Counted from the first letter of the stretch, positions 35,323-45,198 are shown. The stretch is DNA of 51,927 nt from Lachnospiraceae bacterium (GCA_017392525.1 JAFOVD010000032.1:1-51927), one strand, 5' to 3'. Notes: a model not told the origin generated them from the sequence alone. Numbers and translations are program-made.

Positions 35323-35351
35323 TTGTATATCCTCTCCACCTTTTCTATAAT
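35323..35351 (+). promoter_or_regulatory. Promoter of the membrane-anchored DUF4832 gene
   Basis: TTGTAT (35323-35328), a 17-base spacer and a perfect TATAAT (35346-35351), 24 bases before the ATG at 35375. Confidence 0.75.
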
Positions 35352-35358
35352 AGAAAAG
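35340..35358. promoter_or_regulatory. 19-bp palindrome over the -10 element
   Basis: CTTTTCTAT-A-ATAGAAAAG is a perfect inverted repeat that contains the TATAAT of the DUF4832 promoter and reaches the expected start of transcription. This is where a repressor would bind; it could also influence the divergent PqqD operon starting at 35289. Confidence 0.6.
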
Positions 35359-35374
35359 ACAGGGAGGGAAAAAT

Positions 35375-36838
35375 ATGAAGCAGAATACTTCACGTTCTTT
35401 CGTAACATTTTTTATTTTTTTAGCTGTGATGATACTCACCATCAGCGGTATTTTCTATTATATATTTAAACATCATTACCTGCTGCAAGTCCAGCCGGAT
35501 ATTGCAACAGAAAGTACGGATGCCTTATCCAATCCATATCAGGGATGGTATCACATCAAGGGTTATCTTCTATCCGAAGATCTCGAGATTGATTCCAAGC
35601 AGGTCAAAAATGATACCAATCAGACAGATTCTAATCTCGTGCTTTTAGAAATCAATCTAAAGGAATACAGGGATTCCGATTTGACCGACAAGGCACTGCA
35701 GGATTTTCAAACAATCCTGGAGGGTGTAAAGACAAATCACAAGCAGATTATCCTTCGTTTCCTCTATGACTGGGACGGGCTTGCCGATAAGACCGAGCCT
35801 TCTTCCATCCAGCAGATTTTCACCCATATGGATCAGGTTGCTCCCTTGGTAAACCGTTACAAGGATGACATCTACATCCTGCAGGGAATCTTCGTCGGAG
35901 ACTATGCTGAAATGCATGACTCCAAATATATGACAGATTCCGATATGACCAAACTTGCAAAGCATCTTGACAGTGTTATCGATTCATCGATTTTTCTCTC
36001 TGTTCGTACTCCGCAGCATTATCGAATCATCAATCAAACTTATGAAACTATTACGGCGGAAAATGCCTTCAACGGCACTCTAGCATCCCGCCTCGGACTG
36101 TTTAATGACGGCATGCTCGGTTCTGTCTATGACCTGGGAACCTATGGGGATACCAAATACGACCCCAATAGTACCGACTACACCAAAAAGGGGGACCGAG
36201 AGCAGGAAATTGCATTTCAAAATGCCCTCTGCACCTACGTACCTAATGGTGGCGAAGCAATCCTCGATAATGAATACAATAATTTGATTAACGCCATTCC
36301 GGATTTATCCGCCATGCATGTTTCCTATCTTAATATCGAGTATGATCCTGAAGTTCTTGAGAAATGGCAAAATACCACTTACACCGGTGATGATCTATTC
36401 AATGGATGTAACGGACTTGAATATATCCGTGCCCATCTGGGATATCGCTATCTGATTACCGGATGTTCTATTGACGTTCAAAACCGTGCCACCTTCTCAA
36501 GTACAGCAACCATGAATATAGATATTCAAAATACAGGTTTTTCTAATGCCTATAAAGAGATGGATTGTACCTGCATCCTGGTAAATCAGGAAACAAATAA
36601 AGTTACTAAATTAACTGTCGATACAGACAACCGTTTCTGGAATGCCAACGAAACCACTACCATCGGAGTTGAGCTTCCTCTTACTGAGCTTGAAGAAGGA
36701 ACCTACGATGTGTATCTGGCACTTCACGATCCTGACACCGACAGCGATATCGAATTTGCCAATTCAAACAGTGACAATTCTTATGGCTGCTCCATTGGAA
36801 GTCTGAACATCTCTTCCGGTTTTAAATTAGTAAAATAA
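35375..36838 (+). CDS. DUF4874/DUF4832 protein, membrane-anchored
   Basis: The 487-residue protein has an N-terminal signal anchor (about residues 9-30), so the rest should be outside the cell. NPYQGWY opens the DUF4874-like TIM-barrel region, QGIFVGDYAEMHDSKY holds the conserved Glu that is the best candidate catalytic residue, and the last 130 residues form the DUF4832 beta-sandwich. DUF4832/4874 proteins resemble glycoside hydrolases, but no activity is established to my knowledge. Next to a Pel-like operon lacking a clear hydrolase it could fill that role. It is a paralogue of the cytoplasmic protein at 36781-38109, and the two genes overlap tail to tail by 58 bases. Confidence 0.88.
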   Translation: MKQNTSRSFVTFFIFLAVMILTISGIFYYIFKHHYLLQVQPDIATESTDALSNPYQGWYHIKGYLLSEDLEIDSKQVKNDTNQTDSNLVLLEINLKEYRDSDLTDKALQDFQTILEGVKTNHKQIILRFLYDWDGLADKTEPSSIQQIFTHMDQVAPLVNRYKDDIYILQGIFVGDYAEMHDSKYMTDSDMTKLAKHLDSVIDSSIFLSVRTPQHYRIINQTYETITAENAFNGTLASRLGLFNDGMLGSVYDLGTYGDTKYDPNSTDYTKKGDREQEIAFQNALCTYVPNGGEAILDNEYNNLINAIPDLSAMHVSYLNIEYDPEVLEKWQNTTYTGDDLFNGCNGLEYIRAHLGYRYLITGCSIDVQNRATFSSTATMNIDIQNTGFSNAYKEMDCTCILVNQETNKVTKLTVDTDNRFWNANETTTIGVELPLTELEEGTYDVYLALHDPDTDSDIEFANSNSDNSYGCSIGSLNISSGFKLVK

Positions 36839-38109
36839 ATCGGCCGCTGGTCCTTGAATCGAACCATCTTAATACTGATTCGGTATTTTCCCTTCTTAAG
36901 AGGATTTAATTTCAAGGTCCAGTTCTGAGTGCTTCCACTCTGCACGGACGCATGTCGAATACGGTAGTGTGCCTGTTGTTCCATATGTAGTCCGTGCTCT
37001 ATTTCTCCGGTCTCCATATTCATTTCTGTCCATTCCTGCTCAATCAAAACCCTACACTCTGCAGTCTCTATCATGGCACCAAATCCCAGATTTATTACTC
37101 TGATATTCAGTTCATACTCCTTGGGATCATAGGTAATTTCATCCAGATGAATCGCATATCCCAAATGCTTCTCCACATAATCATAAAATGTTGTGTCACC
37201 GTACTTTATTTCCTTCCAGCGATCGAGAAGATTCCTGTCATACTGACGATTCAAATAATTAATATGTAAAGTCTCCAGATGATTTAGCATCTTAACCTGA
37301 GATAACTCTGCATCCCCTTTTAACACTTCACCACCTACCGGTACCTTAATGACATTCTTTTGAATATACTGTATCTCTTTCGAAAGCTGATCCTTATGAA
37401 ATGTTCCGCAATCATCCTCACTATAGAGAAGTGCATCATCAAAAAGCCCGATCTTATCCAGATGTCTCAAATGTTCCTGGTATAATTCTTCATCTTGCTT
37501 CATTCGCTTCTGAATTCTTGGATTTTCTTTGAGAAGAATTTGGATCATCCCCGGAGTACGGACTGCAAGATAAATATGTCCTGCCTCACTCATGCGATAG
37601 GTTTCATAGAGAACCTTCAATGCATTGTCAGTTGCATAACGTGAACTATGCATCTCACCCCAGTTTCCGACATAGAGTCCCTGCATCAGGATTATAATAT
37701 CCTGATACTGCTCAATAATATTTAAAGTCTGCCGCATATGCAGTTGTATCTTATCTATGCTTGTAGGTTCGGATTCTGCTGCATGTCCGTCCAGATCATA
37801 AGTAAACCGAACAATCAGGTCCTTGTTTTTATTTCTAAAATACGTCAGAATCCGATGAAGGTGATTACATCCTTCCTGGGATATCTGCTCCTCTCTATAA
37901 GCTTTTAAACAAACTTCTATGAGACAGATGGTATCATCTGTCTGCATAGTGGTATCAAGGTATTTCTCATCAATGTCACAAGATAAATCAAAGGGATATA
38001 CCTGATAGAATCCCCTGGAGGGATTTTTCTTTGTTTCCTCTACAAATTCATAATCATTTCTACTTGTGTCCAGTAGAACCTGTTTCTTTTTCCTGCCAAA
38101 TGGTATCAT
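36781..38109 (-). CDS. DUF4874/DUF4832 protein, no signal peptide
   Basis: This 442-residue paralogue of 35375-36838 shares NPSRGFY, VRFTYDLDGH, QGLYVGNWGEMHSSRY, YLAVRTPG and the C-terminal beta-sandwich (INLGFGAMIETAECRVL). It begins MIPFGRKKKQ and has no hydrophobic signal, so it seems to stay in the cytoplasm, or to leave by a non-Sec route. Its ATG at 38109 lies 50 bases inside the end of the GT2 gene behind GGGAG, so it is the last gene of the Pel-like operon. Function unknown; a trimming hydrolase for lipid-linked or cytoplasmic oligosaccharides is a guess. Confidence 0.85.
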   Translation of the reverse strand: MIPFGRKKKQVLLDTSRNDYEFVEETKKNPSRGFYQVYPFDLSCDIDEKYLDTTMQTDDTICLIEVCLKAYREEQISQEGCNHLHRILTYFRNKNKDLIVRFTYDLDGHAAESEPTSIDKIQLHMRQTLNIIEQYQDIIILMQGLYVGNWGEMHSSRYATDNALKVLYETYRMSEAGHIYLAVRTPGMIQILLKENPRIQKRMKQDEELYQEHLRHLDKIGLFDDALLYSEDDCGTFHKDQLSKEIQYIQKNVIKVPVGGEVLKGDAELSQVKMLNHLETLHINYLNRQYDRNLLDRWKEIKYGDTTFYDYVEKHLGYAIHLDEITYDPKEYELNIRVINLGFGAMIETAECRVLIEQEWTEMNMETGEIEHGLHMEQQAHYRIRHASVQSGSTQNWTLKLNPLKKGKYRISIKMVRFKDQRPIYFTNLKPEEMFRLPMEQP

Positions 38110-38878
38110 TTTCTCCCACTCCCATATCTTCTTTCAAAACCCCAAAACGGAATGCCACTGCCAGCACAGAAAATGTCATACGAAACATATATACAAATGG
38201 TTTCCAGCCGGAATGCATACTCACTCCTGATGTTCGACTATGCATCACTGCCGGAATCTCACGAATCTTAAACTTCAAAAGCAGCATCTGGGTCAGCATA
38301 TTTGCATCCGGATACTTATCATCGAAGTGATTATATTTTGAATAATACAAAAATGCCTTACGGTTCAGTCCCTGCAATCCCGTTGTGGGATCAGCAAATC
38401 TTCTTCCTGTAAAAAGCTTAATCAGAAATCTAAACCACACATAGGCAATCTTTTTTGCAAAACTTGTCTCAAAGGTCTCTTCCTGCCCCATATAACGAGA
38501 ACCCAAAACAATATCGCAGAGGTTTCCTTCTGCATCTCTTTTCTTAAGTTCTTCATAAATTACCGGAATATTCGACGGATCATGCTGACCATCCGCATCC
38601 ATCTGGATTACATATTGATAACGTCGGCGCACTGCGTATTTATATCCCAGCTGAATCGCACTTCCATAGCCCAGATTAAATACATGGGTTACCATCTTTG
38701 CCTTGCCTCTTCCCTTAACCAGAAAATTGGTATCATCCTTGGATGCATCATTGATTACCAACACATCCGCAATATCCGAAATCGGCGGTTTCTCCAGTTT
38801 TTCCAACACTTCACTAATATTTGATTCCTCGTTATATGCAGGTATAATTACAAGCAGGTCATGTCTCTTATTTTCCAT
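38060..38878 (-). CDS. Glycosyltransferase family 2, polyprenyl-phosphate sugar type (DPM1-like)
   Basis: The 272-residue enzyme has LLVIIPAYNEESNI, VLVINDASKDDT, HVFNLGYGSAIQLGY, QMDADGQHDP (catalytic DxD) and DPTTGLQGLNRKA, all typical of dolichyl/undecaprenyl-phosphate mannose or glucose synthases and DpsA-like transferases. It should load a sugar onto the lipid carrier. It stands 26 bases after a GT4 gene and close to DUF2304, which often partners DPM-like transferases. A hydrophobic C-terminal segment (FVYMFRMTFSVLAVAF) may attach it to the membrane. Confidence 0.9.
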   Translation of the reverse strand: MENKRHDLLVIIPAYNEESNISEVLEKLEKPPISDIADVLVINDASKDDTNFLVKGRGKAKMVTHVFNLGYGSAIQLGYKYAVRRRYQYVIQMDADGQHDPSNIPVIYEELKKRDAEGNLCDIVLGSRYMGQEETFETSFAKKIAYVWFRFLIKLFTGRRFADPTTGLQGLNRKAFLYYSKYNHFDDKYPDANMLTQMLLLKFKIREIPAVMHSRTSGVSMHSGWKPFVYMFRMTFSVLAVAFRFGVLKEDMGVGENDTIWQEKETGSTGHK

Positions 38879-38904
38879 AGTTATTCCCTATAAATCTCTA
38901 GTAT

Positions 38905-40113
38905 TTATGCATTTAAAACTTGCATAAGCTTATGTACTTCACTGTCTTCCTTGGAGCGAATTGCAGCTGCTCTTGCGCTGTATTTCATACGAAGATTCTT
39001 GTCTAAAATCAAATCTTCAATGGCGTCTGCAATGCCCTCCGGTGTCAATTCGCAGAGAATGCCATTTACGCCATCCTCTACTGTTTCGCGGTTTCCCACA
39101 CAATTTGACGCTATCACCGGACAACCGAGAATCATCGCTTCCTGAATTGCGATGCTCTTGCCTTCATAGCGGGTTGCATGAACATAGATATCACACTGTT
39201 CATAATATGGATAAGGATTGGTTACCGCCCCCATCAGGATGAAATCATCATCGAGTCCCGCACTGTGAATCTGCTGTGCAAGCTTATCTCGAAGAGATCC
39301 ATCTCCCAGTACATACCATCTGGCATGTATATTTCTTCTCTTTAGAAGCTGCATGGCCTGAATTGCAATATCATATCCCTTTTGATAATGCAGACGACCG
39401 ACGGTAAGTAACCGGATACCATTATAGGCGTCCAAGAATCCTTCATCTTCAATTGCCTTCTTAAAAATCATCTCATGATTAATAATATTATAAAAGATGG
39501 AACATCGATCCTCCAATTCCGGATAGATTTCCACAAATTTGTCCTGAACCTCTTTGGATACCATAAATAAATGGTCAAAAGACAGATAGCAGTTTAGGTC
39601 CAGTTCTCTTGTGTACCCAGCCTGCTGATAGTCCACATGCACATATGTTGCCTTTCGCTTGGCTTTGACATGGTCACTTACATAGTAACTTGATCCACCT
39701 TCTAAAAATGCAACTGCAAGGTCGTACTCCTTGTCTTGCCTTTCCGCCCCATCTGACATCATACGCCAAATCAGATTCTTGTATGGATGGTTCTCATTTC
39801 CAAGCATGGCAATCCAGTTTTTCACCATATATCCAAAAAGCCGGAAAACATTTCCCCGGCAAAGTGCCGCTCTGATTACATTCTTAATGAGAATTTTCTT
39901 ACCGGCACTTGTTAATACCGAAGTAGTATCATATCTATGATTTATCAATCGTATTTCGGGAGGTAACTGAGAAACCAGTTCTCCCTGCCCCATTAATACG
40001 AATAAATCTATCTCATAACGATTCAAGTCAATATGCTTTAATAATTCCAGCAAAGCAACCTCAGCGCCACCCTTACTAAAGGTATTAATCACGAATAAAA
40101 CTGACTTCTTCAT
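38905..40113 (-). CDS. Glycosyltransferase family 4 (GT-B)
   Basis: The 402-residue protein opens with VLFVINTFSKGGAEVALLEL and has the donor-site block ARWYVLGDGSL, QCDIYVHATRYEGKSIAIQEAM with the EX7E motif, and CPVIASN. This fits retaining GT4 enzymes that use nucleotide sugars. It starts inside the stop of the DUF2304 gene (ATGA) and so belongs to the Pel-like operon in addition to PelF. It would add a second sugar or a different linkage; donor and acceptor not readable. Confidence 0.92.
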   Translation of the reverse strand: MKKSVLFVINTFSKGGAEVALLELLKHIDLNRYEIDLFVLMGQGELVSQLPPEIRLINHRYDTTSVLTSAGKKILIKNVIRAALCRGNVFRLFGYMVKNWIAMLGNENHPYKNLIWRMMSDGAERQDKEYDLAVAFLEGGSSYYVSDHVKAKRKATYVHVDYQQAGYTRELDLNCYLSFDHLFMVSKEVQDKFVEIYPELEDRCSIFYNIINHEMIFKKAIEDEGFLDAYNGIRLLTVGRLHYQKGYDIAIQAMQLLKRRNIHARWYVLGDGSLRDKLAQQIHSAGLDDDFILMGAVTNPYPYYEQCDIYVHATRYEGKSIAIQEAMILGCPVIASNCVGNRETVEDGVNGILCELTPEGIADAIEDLILDKNLRMKYSARAAAIRSKEDSEVHKLMQVLNA

Positions 40114-40475
40114 GATTTATTCCCCTTCTCCAGCACTTCCAGTCTTTGGAGGATATGCTCATTCTCCTGATTGAGAAGCGAGACCTGCATTGCAAGTTCA
40201 CGATTTCTCGTCTGTAACACAGAAATAGCCATTGTTGTAAGGAACAGTCCGATTACAGAAAAACCAAACAATAAAATGTTTGGAATATAGAGAAATGATG
40301 TACTGTGATTTCTCCAGGGCTGTCCCACAGGAAGCACCGCAAGCAATATCAATCCGATTGCAAATGCGAACCACACAAGACTGATACTGGCTGCCATTTT
40401 CTTCTTACTGAATGCGAGAAAATCCAGAAGCAACAAGATTACCCCCATTCCTATAAAAGCAACTGTAACATTCAT
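40110..40475 (-). CDS. DUF2304 family membrane protein
   Basis: This 121-residue protein has three membrane helices (about 5-20, 30-48 and 65-87), the WFAFAIGLILLAVLP and PNILLFGFSVIGLFL pieces expected of DUF2304, and a C-terminal coiled-coil tail of about 30 residues (ELAMQVSLLNQENEHIL). The family is often encoded beside DPM-like glycosyltransferases. It starts inside the pelG stop (TAATG) and overlaps the GT4 gene by four bases. Its role is probably structural; unknown. Confidence 0.85.
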   Translation of the reverse strand: MNVTVAFIGMGVILLLLDFLAFSKKKMAASISLVWFAFAIGLILLAVLPVGQPWRNHSTSFLYIPNILLFGFSVIGLFLTTMAISVLQTRNRELAMQVSLLNQENEHILQRLEVLEKGNKS

Positions 40476-41923
40476 TATGATAAACCCTCCTTGGTATATA
40501 CTCGATCACTCGGTCTGTTTCCTCGACCCTTCTTCATGAGGTTTCCTCGACAGAAGATATGAATATCCATATGTCGCTCAACCCAGCGCAGGCGGAAATA
40601 TCCAATCATCCATCCCACAAATGCACCGACAAACAGTCCCATTCCATACCAAATGGTACTAAAATGCATGGAAATCAATGCGCCGATAATTGTTGTAATA
40701 AAGAATCCTCCTGCCGTAATAACTGCACCTGAAAGATCATTGAAATAGTACAAAAAGATCAGTTCGCCATACATAATAAACAATACGAAATATCCGGCTG
40801 CAAGACATGGATAAATCTGCAACGGCAGTCCGGCTATACCAATCATTGGCAGGCAGACAATAAAAATCAAAAATATCACTACAGAGATAATGAACTGAAT
40901 TCGTGTCAAATCCGATAACTCTGTAGAAAGCTGACCAAACATACGGCTCTTGGCATTTTCAATATCACTGAGTCTCCCACCAATAACAGACTCTGAATAT
41001 GCTTTGTATCTCTGATGGAAATGAAGCTCCACATTGGAGATAAATATAACCGTAGATGTAAAATTCGTTACCAGTGCCAGAAATGTGGCCATATCATATG
41101 GCTCTGCACATACAAATGTATCTACAACCTCCATTCTAAGATCGCTAGTCCAGAACACAAAATTGTGTACGTATAAACCGCATACATAGAGAAAGTTACT
41201 GATAATCAACGGCCAGAAATCCTTGAAATACGGGAGCACCTTCAAGTATGCTCTCGTATTCTCATGGAAATAATTCTTCACCTGAGCAATCTCAAGAATC
41301 GCCACCACCAAAAAGCCAATAACAAGAGATAAGAGCATACCAAATACGATTTCCATATGACAAAGCTTTACCAAAAGCAGGCTGGATCCAACTGAAACCA
41401 ACATACCCACAAAATAAAACCAGGTAATCTTGGTGTAATCCTTACAAATGGACAGATATAACATTGTATAAAAAACGAGAATCAATGCGAAATATCCACA
41501 ATAAGATACGAATATAAACATGGGATCCACTTGCTTTGTCAAAAATTCATGAATCACAAATGGAATTCCAAAAATAGCACCAAATACTATATTTATCCAC
41601 AACCCGGTATAGAAACACGGCATAATATCCCCATATCGTTCCTGATAAATGACATCCGACATAAATCTGGACAACACTGCATTAAATGGTGACGCAGCCA
41701 ACAATGCAAAGATAAATATATATAACACCGTACAAGAGAATAGAGATCTTCTCGCATAACTAACCTGCTCATATCCCAAAAGCTTCTCCATAATGACAAT
41801 GGTAATCATAATAATAATCATTGGCGCTATGGTAATAATCGTACTATAAGCAAAACCAGCCAGATGCGCTAACAGTGTTTTCTTCCTGTAGATCTTATTC
41901 AGTTTAACACCTATACCAGCCAT
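40475..41923 (-). CDS. pelG: Pel polysaccharide membrane transporter PelG-like
   Basis: The 482-residue protein has about 12 helices. It begins MAGIGVKLNKIYRKKT, the usual PelG start, followed by FAYSTIITIAPMIIIM. PelG belongs to the MOP flippase superfamily and acts with the PelF glycosyltransferase and the PelD/PelE complex to move the polymer across the cytoplasmic membrane. Start ATG at 41923 follows GGAAAGGAATAAGAG, six bases after the pelF stop. In Gram-positive bacteria there is no outer-membrane PelB/PelC, and none is seen here. Confidence 0.92.
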   Translation of the reverse strand: MAGIGVKLNKIYRKKTLLAHLAGFAYSTIITIAPMIIIMITIVIMEKLLGYEQVSYARRSLFSCTVLYIFIFALLAASPFNAVLSRFMSDVIYQERYGDIMPCFYTGLWINIVFGAIFGIPFVIHEFLTKQVDPMFIFVSYCGYFALILVFYTMLYLSICKDYTKITWFYFVGMLVSVGSSLLLVKLCHMEIVFGMLLSLVIGFLVVAILEIAQVKNYFHENTRAYLKVLPYFKDFWPLIISNFLYVCGLYVHNFVFWTSDLRMEVVDTFVCAEPYDMATFLALVTNFTSTVIFISNVELHFHQRYKAYSESVIGGRLSDIENAKSRMFGQLSTELSDLTRIQFIISVVIFLIFIVCLPMIGIAGLPLQIYPCLAAGYFVLFIMYGELIFLYYFNDLSGAVITAGGFFITTIIGALISMHFSTIWYGMGLFVGAFVGWMIGYFRLRWVERHMDIHIFCRGNLMKKGRGNRPSDRVYTKEGLS

Positions 41924-41929
41924 AATCTC

Positions 41930-43357
41930 TTATTCCTTTCCTCCGTTAAAGCCCTCATAAATCTCATCATAGGTATGACGCATATCCTCTACTTTATACT
42001 TACGCATCAGTCTCTGATAACCGACTTCACCCATTTTCAAAGTCAATTCCGGATTTGTCGCCATACTTACCATTGCATTGGCAATATCCTCGACATTCAT
42101 AATGTAGGTGACAATACCTGCCGAACCTAAATTATCATCTTCACCCTCAATCAGGCCTCTACAGTTACCGACATCCGTTGCTATCGCCGGCTTATGTGCT
42201 GCAAATCCCTCGAGAATAGTCAGCGGCTGTCCCTCACTGATGGATGTTAATATAGTACAGTCCATGCGACCATAATACTCTCTTACATCTACTCTACCGG
42301 TAAATACAACATCCTGAATGCCCATGGAATCCACCATATCAAAGCACTCTTTTGCGTACTCCATTTCCTCTTCCCATGGTCCCATAATCCACAGCTTCAA
42401 CCTTGGCTCCTGCTTTTTAGCATAATAGAATGCGCGAATCATAGTCTTTACATCCTTGATTGGTGCCACTCGAATCACCGCTCCGATATTGAAGTATTTC
42501 TCATCCTCTGCTGTCTTACCCACAAGATTACTAAAGCGCTCCACACTGATTCCATTAGGTGTAACCTGCAGTTTCTGTGGCGGACATCCAAGCTCAATCT
42601 GTAACTCTCTGGCATGTGCAAAAAGAGATGTTACCAGATCCGCTCGCTGATATCCCAGAAAGGACATCTTTCTAAACTGCTCAATCCATATATTCTTGTA
42701 GATACCCTGTACCCATTTTGCCTTAACCAGTTCCTCTTCACGTTCTCTTGTATAAATACCGTGCTCGGAAATAAGCAGGCCGCACTGATATTTTGCCTTG
42801 GCCATAGCCCCCAAAACACCTGCATAACCTGTTGCAACACAGTGGTATAAATCCGCCTCCGGAACCTTAAACTGCAATGTTAAAAACAGTGGTAAATAAA
42901 TGGAACGCATAGTCCACAGGAAATCTGAAAATACCGCATCTGTATATTGTTTTCTGTAGACATCCTTAACTGCCTCTAAGAAATCCTCCCCCATTAACAG
43001 TGCATCCACAGACAGATTCTCTCTCTGAAACAATGTAAATATCGTATCCCAATCAATATTCTGATTTAAAAGTAAAGAACGTAGTGCCTGCTGCTCCGTC
43101 TTATTTAAACGATACGTGCGACGTCTACTATTTTTATTAGCAGTTGACCAGTCCAGGTCTGTAAGATACAGCTCATAAACTTCAGATACATTATCCGCCA
43201 AGTCATAGACAAATTTTCCTCTCATGCTACGGTCTGCAACAATCGACAGGATAACAAACTCATGCTGCGGAAACTGATTTATTAAACTGTGAATCCAACT
43301 GGAAACGCCACCAACCACATATGGGTAACAACCCTCAGCTACCAAACAGATTTTCAT
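41930..43357 (-). CDS. pelF: Pel glycosyltransferase PelF-like (GT4)
   Basis: The 475-residue enzyme begins KICLVAEGCYPYVVGGVSSWIHSLI, the PelF signature, and contains LISEHGIYTREREEEL and an EX7E-type site in SISEGQPLTILEGFAAHKPAIATDVG. PelF is the cytoplasmic synthase for the Pel polymer (GalNAc/GlcNAc-containing in Pseudomonas; a similar polymer in Bacillus cereus). The polymer here may differ because extra glycosyltransferases follow. It starts two bases after the DUF2194 stop and precedes pelG in the conserved pelF-pelG order. Confidence 0.93.
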   Translation of the reverse strand: MKICLVAEGCYPYVVGGVSSWIHSLINQFPQHEFVILSIVADRSMRGKFVYDLADNVSEVYELYLTDLDWSTANKNSRRRTYRLNKTEQQALRSLLLNQNIDWDTIFTLFQRENLSVDALLMGEDFLEAVKDVYRKQYTDAVFSDFLWTMRSIYLPLFLTLQFKVPEADLYHCVATGYAGVLGAMAKAKYQCGLLISEHGIYTREREEELVKAKWVQGIYKNIWIEQFRKMSFLGYQRADLVTSLFAHARELQIELGCPPQKLQVTPNGISVERFSNLVGKTAEDEKYFNIGAVIRVAPIKDVKTMIRAFYYAKKQEPRLKLWIMGPWEEEMEYAKECFDMVDSMGIQDVVFTGRVDVREYYGRMDCTILTSISEGQPLTILEGFAAHKPAIATDVGNCRGLIEGEDDNLGSAGIVTYIMNVEDIANAMVSMATNPELTLKMGEVGYQRLMRKYKVEDMRHTYDEIYEGFNGGKE

Positions 43358-43359
43358 CT

Positions 43360-45195
43360 CTAATTCCCTTCGTAATAATACACTTCTGATTCCTTGTTCA
43401 TGGTAATCTTAACCAACTGATCTTTGATATGAAGTAGATACGCATCGTCTTCCAACTTTGTATAGTCCGCTCCCTCAATATCAACTATCTTCTCTCCATG
43501 AGTACGGAAAATAAAATATCCGTCATCTGTTGAAGAAGATATCTGAATCACTTTTCCTGTTCGGGATACATTGTATTCAAGATTATAATAATCTCTTACC
43601 CTCTGTCCCGTTTCCGAAAGTGTCAATTCATCAAATGCATCATACTGCTTAAACAAAGTCACGCAATAGGAAGACAGTTTCTTGGACAAATTCTCCCAGT
43701 GCTGATCTTTGGACTGTGGATATATAACCTCACTTAAGTCCTCGGAAATCATTGAATAAGCCAAAGCAGTCTCTATACTGCGGGCTCTTAAATCTTCAGA
43801 ATAGGTATGGGATGAACCTGTATTTACCGATGACAATACCAGGGTATCATCATCGAGAAAAGATAAGATATCTCCGGTATTCTCATAATCTTTTAACAAT
43901 GTAGAAACATCTGTATACCCCTCTTGTGAAAGTGCCTGACTAACCTCTGTCGGACTGTTGGATCCCACATAGGCAGTTGTAAACTTATAGTCCGAAAGGT
44001 ACTCATCATAGAATGACTTGTCATACTGAAGCTGCTCCAGACTACTGAGAGAATCCGTTCCCCCGGCACTGATTCCGGCTTCTGTTTCCTGTACCCCTAA
44101 GAATCTCATAAGCATAGCCACATCACCAACGTCAATAGAAGTCTTATCACTATAATCAATTCTACTCTGTAACATAAATGTCATATGACTGTTTGTATTG
44201 GTCATAATCTCAACCAGCGCAGGCCATACAATATCTCTCATTACACTGATTGCATCTCTGGAATAGATTTCATTCATCTGTTCCCCGTTCTCCGATGCAA
44301 AGGTCGGATAAGCAGTCATAACCGTACTCTGGGCATTTACCACAGGATAAATCTGGAAACCTGAAACCTCGTATTCCATTGCATAAAGCATTCCAATACC
44401 GGTATCTGATTCCATATAATCTCCATTAACAACAAAGATTCTGGAATCCTCGATACTGTTTCTCCAGATTATGCCCGGAAGAAATGCAGTCGGATAATTC
44501 AGATAATTTTCCTCTCCAAAATTATCAATATAATCTTGATGTTCGATTTCACCGGAAAGATACATCTTCGTACCGGAAGCCAGGATATACCATGGAGTGG
44601 TGAGATCCAAATCCTGCATATCCTCTTCGTAGTCTGTATCCTCTACATAATCTCCGGCTCCTCCAATCAAAAAGCCCTCACGTAAACTCATACCGGTGAG
44701 TTCAACCTCATCCTGATATACTTCAGAGATACCGAGATAACGGCGCAGTGTATCATTTCCCTTAATCATCTTAAGAGATGGCATGTCAGCAAAGATAATA
44801 GACATGCCCTGCTCAATCCATTCTCCGATTGTGTCCACATCCGAATCAGAGATTTTACTACCCTGTACAATGATAAACTCCGGCTTGTTATCATCCGAAA
44901 AACTCACATCAGAAACCGTTTCTTCTGACACAAGATTGGAATGATGAAGGCTACTCCACTGACGTGCTGTATCTAAAATACCGCTCTCTTCTCCAACATA
45001 AATGGAATATGCCCCCTCCGTGCTGTCTGTCACCTGGTAGACTTTGTTACATTCGCCTCCCTTCGTCGCTACATCGCCGTAGGGATTTTCATCATACTTA
45101 TTCAACTGCTGTTTCGCCGCTTCCGTAAACATGAACAATCCTAAAAGTACAAACATGATTAGGGAAATCATTGCGAAATTTCTTCGACTAACCAT
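43360..45195 (-). CDS. DUF2194-like extracytoplasmic protein, in the position of a PelA deacetylase
   Basis: The 611-residue protein has one N-terminal membrane helix (about 7-24) and a large outside domain. Elements such as FIIVQGSKIS, IGEWIEQGMSIIFADMP, FLPGIIWRN and IFVVNGDYM look like DUF2194 proteins, which are encoded in pel-like clusters and relate to the PelA deacetylase region. I could not place the His/Asp metal triad of NodB-type deacetylases, so enzymatic activity is doubtful. It lies three bases from the preceding polytopic protein gene and two from pelF. Its likely job is handling the polymer outside the membrane. Confidence 0.7.
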   Translation of the reverse strand: MVSRRNFAMISLIMFVLLGLFMFTEAAKQQLNKYDENPYGDVATKGGECNKVYQVTDSTEGAYSIYVGEESGILDTARQWSSLHHSNLVSEETVSDVSFSDDNKPEFIIVQGSKISDSDVDTIGEWIEQGMSIIFADMPSLKMIKGNDTLRRYLGISEVYQDEVELTGMSLREGFLIGGAGDYVEDTDYEEDMQDLDLTTPWYILASGTKMYLSGEIEHQDYIDNFGEENYLNYPTAFLPGIIWRNSIEDSRIFVVNGDYMESDTGIGMLYAMEYEVSGFQIYPVVNAQSTVMTAYPTFASENGEQMNEIYSRDAISVMRDIVWPALVEIMTNTNSHMTFMLQSRIDYSDKTSIDVGDVAMLMRFLGVQETEAGISAGGTDSLSSLEQLQYDKSFYDEYLSDYKFTTAYVGSNSPTEVSQALSQEGYTDVSTLLKDYENTGDILSFLDDDTLVLSSVNTGSSHTYSEDLRARSIETALAYSMISEDLSEVIYPQSKDQHWENLSKKLSSYCVTLFKQYDAFDELTLSETGQRVRDYYNLEYNVSRTGKVIQISSSTDDGYFIFRTHGEKIVDIEGADYTKLEDDAYLLHIKDQLVKITMNKESEVYYYEGN

Positions 45196-45198
45196 CGC

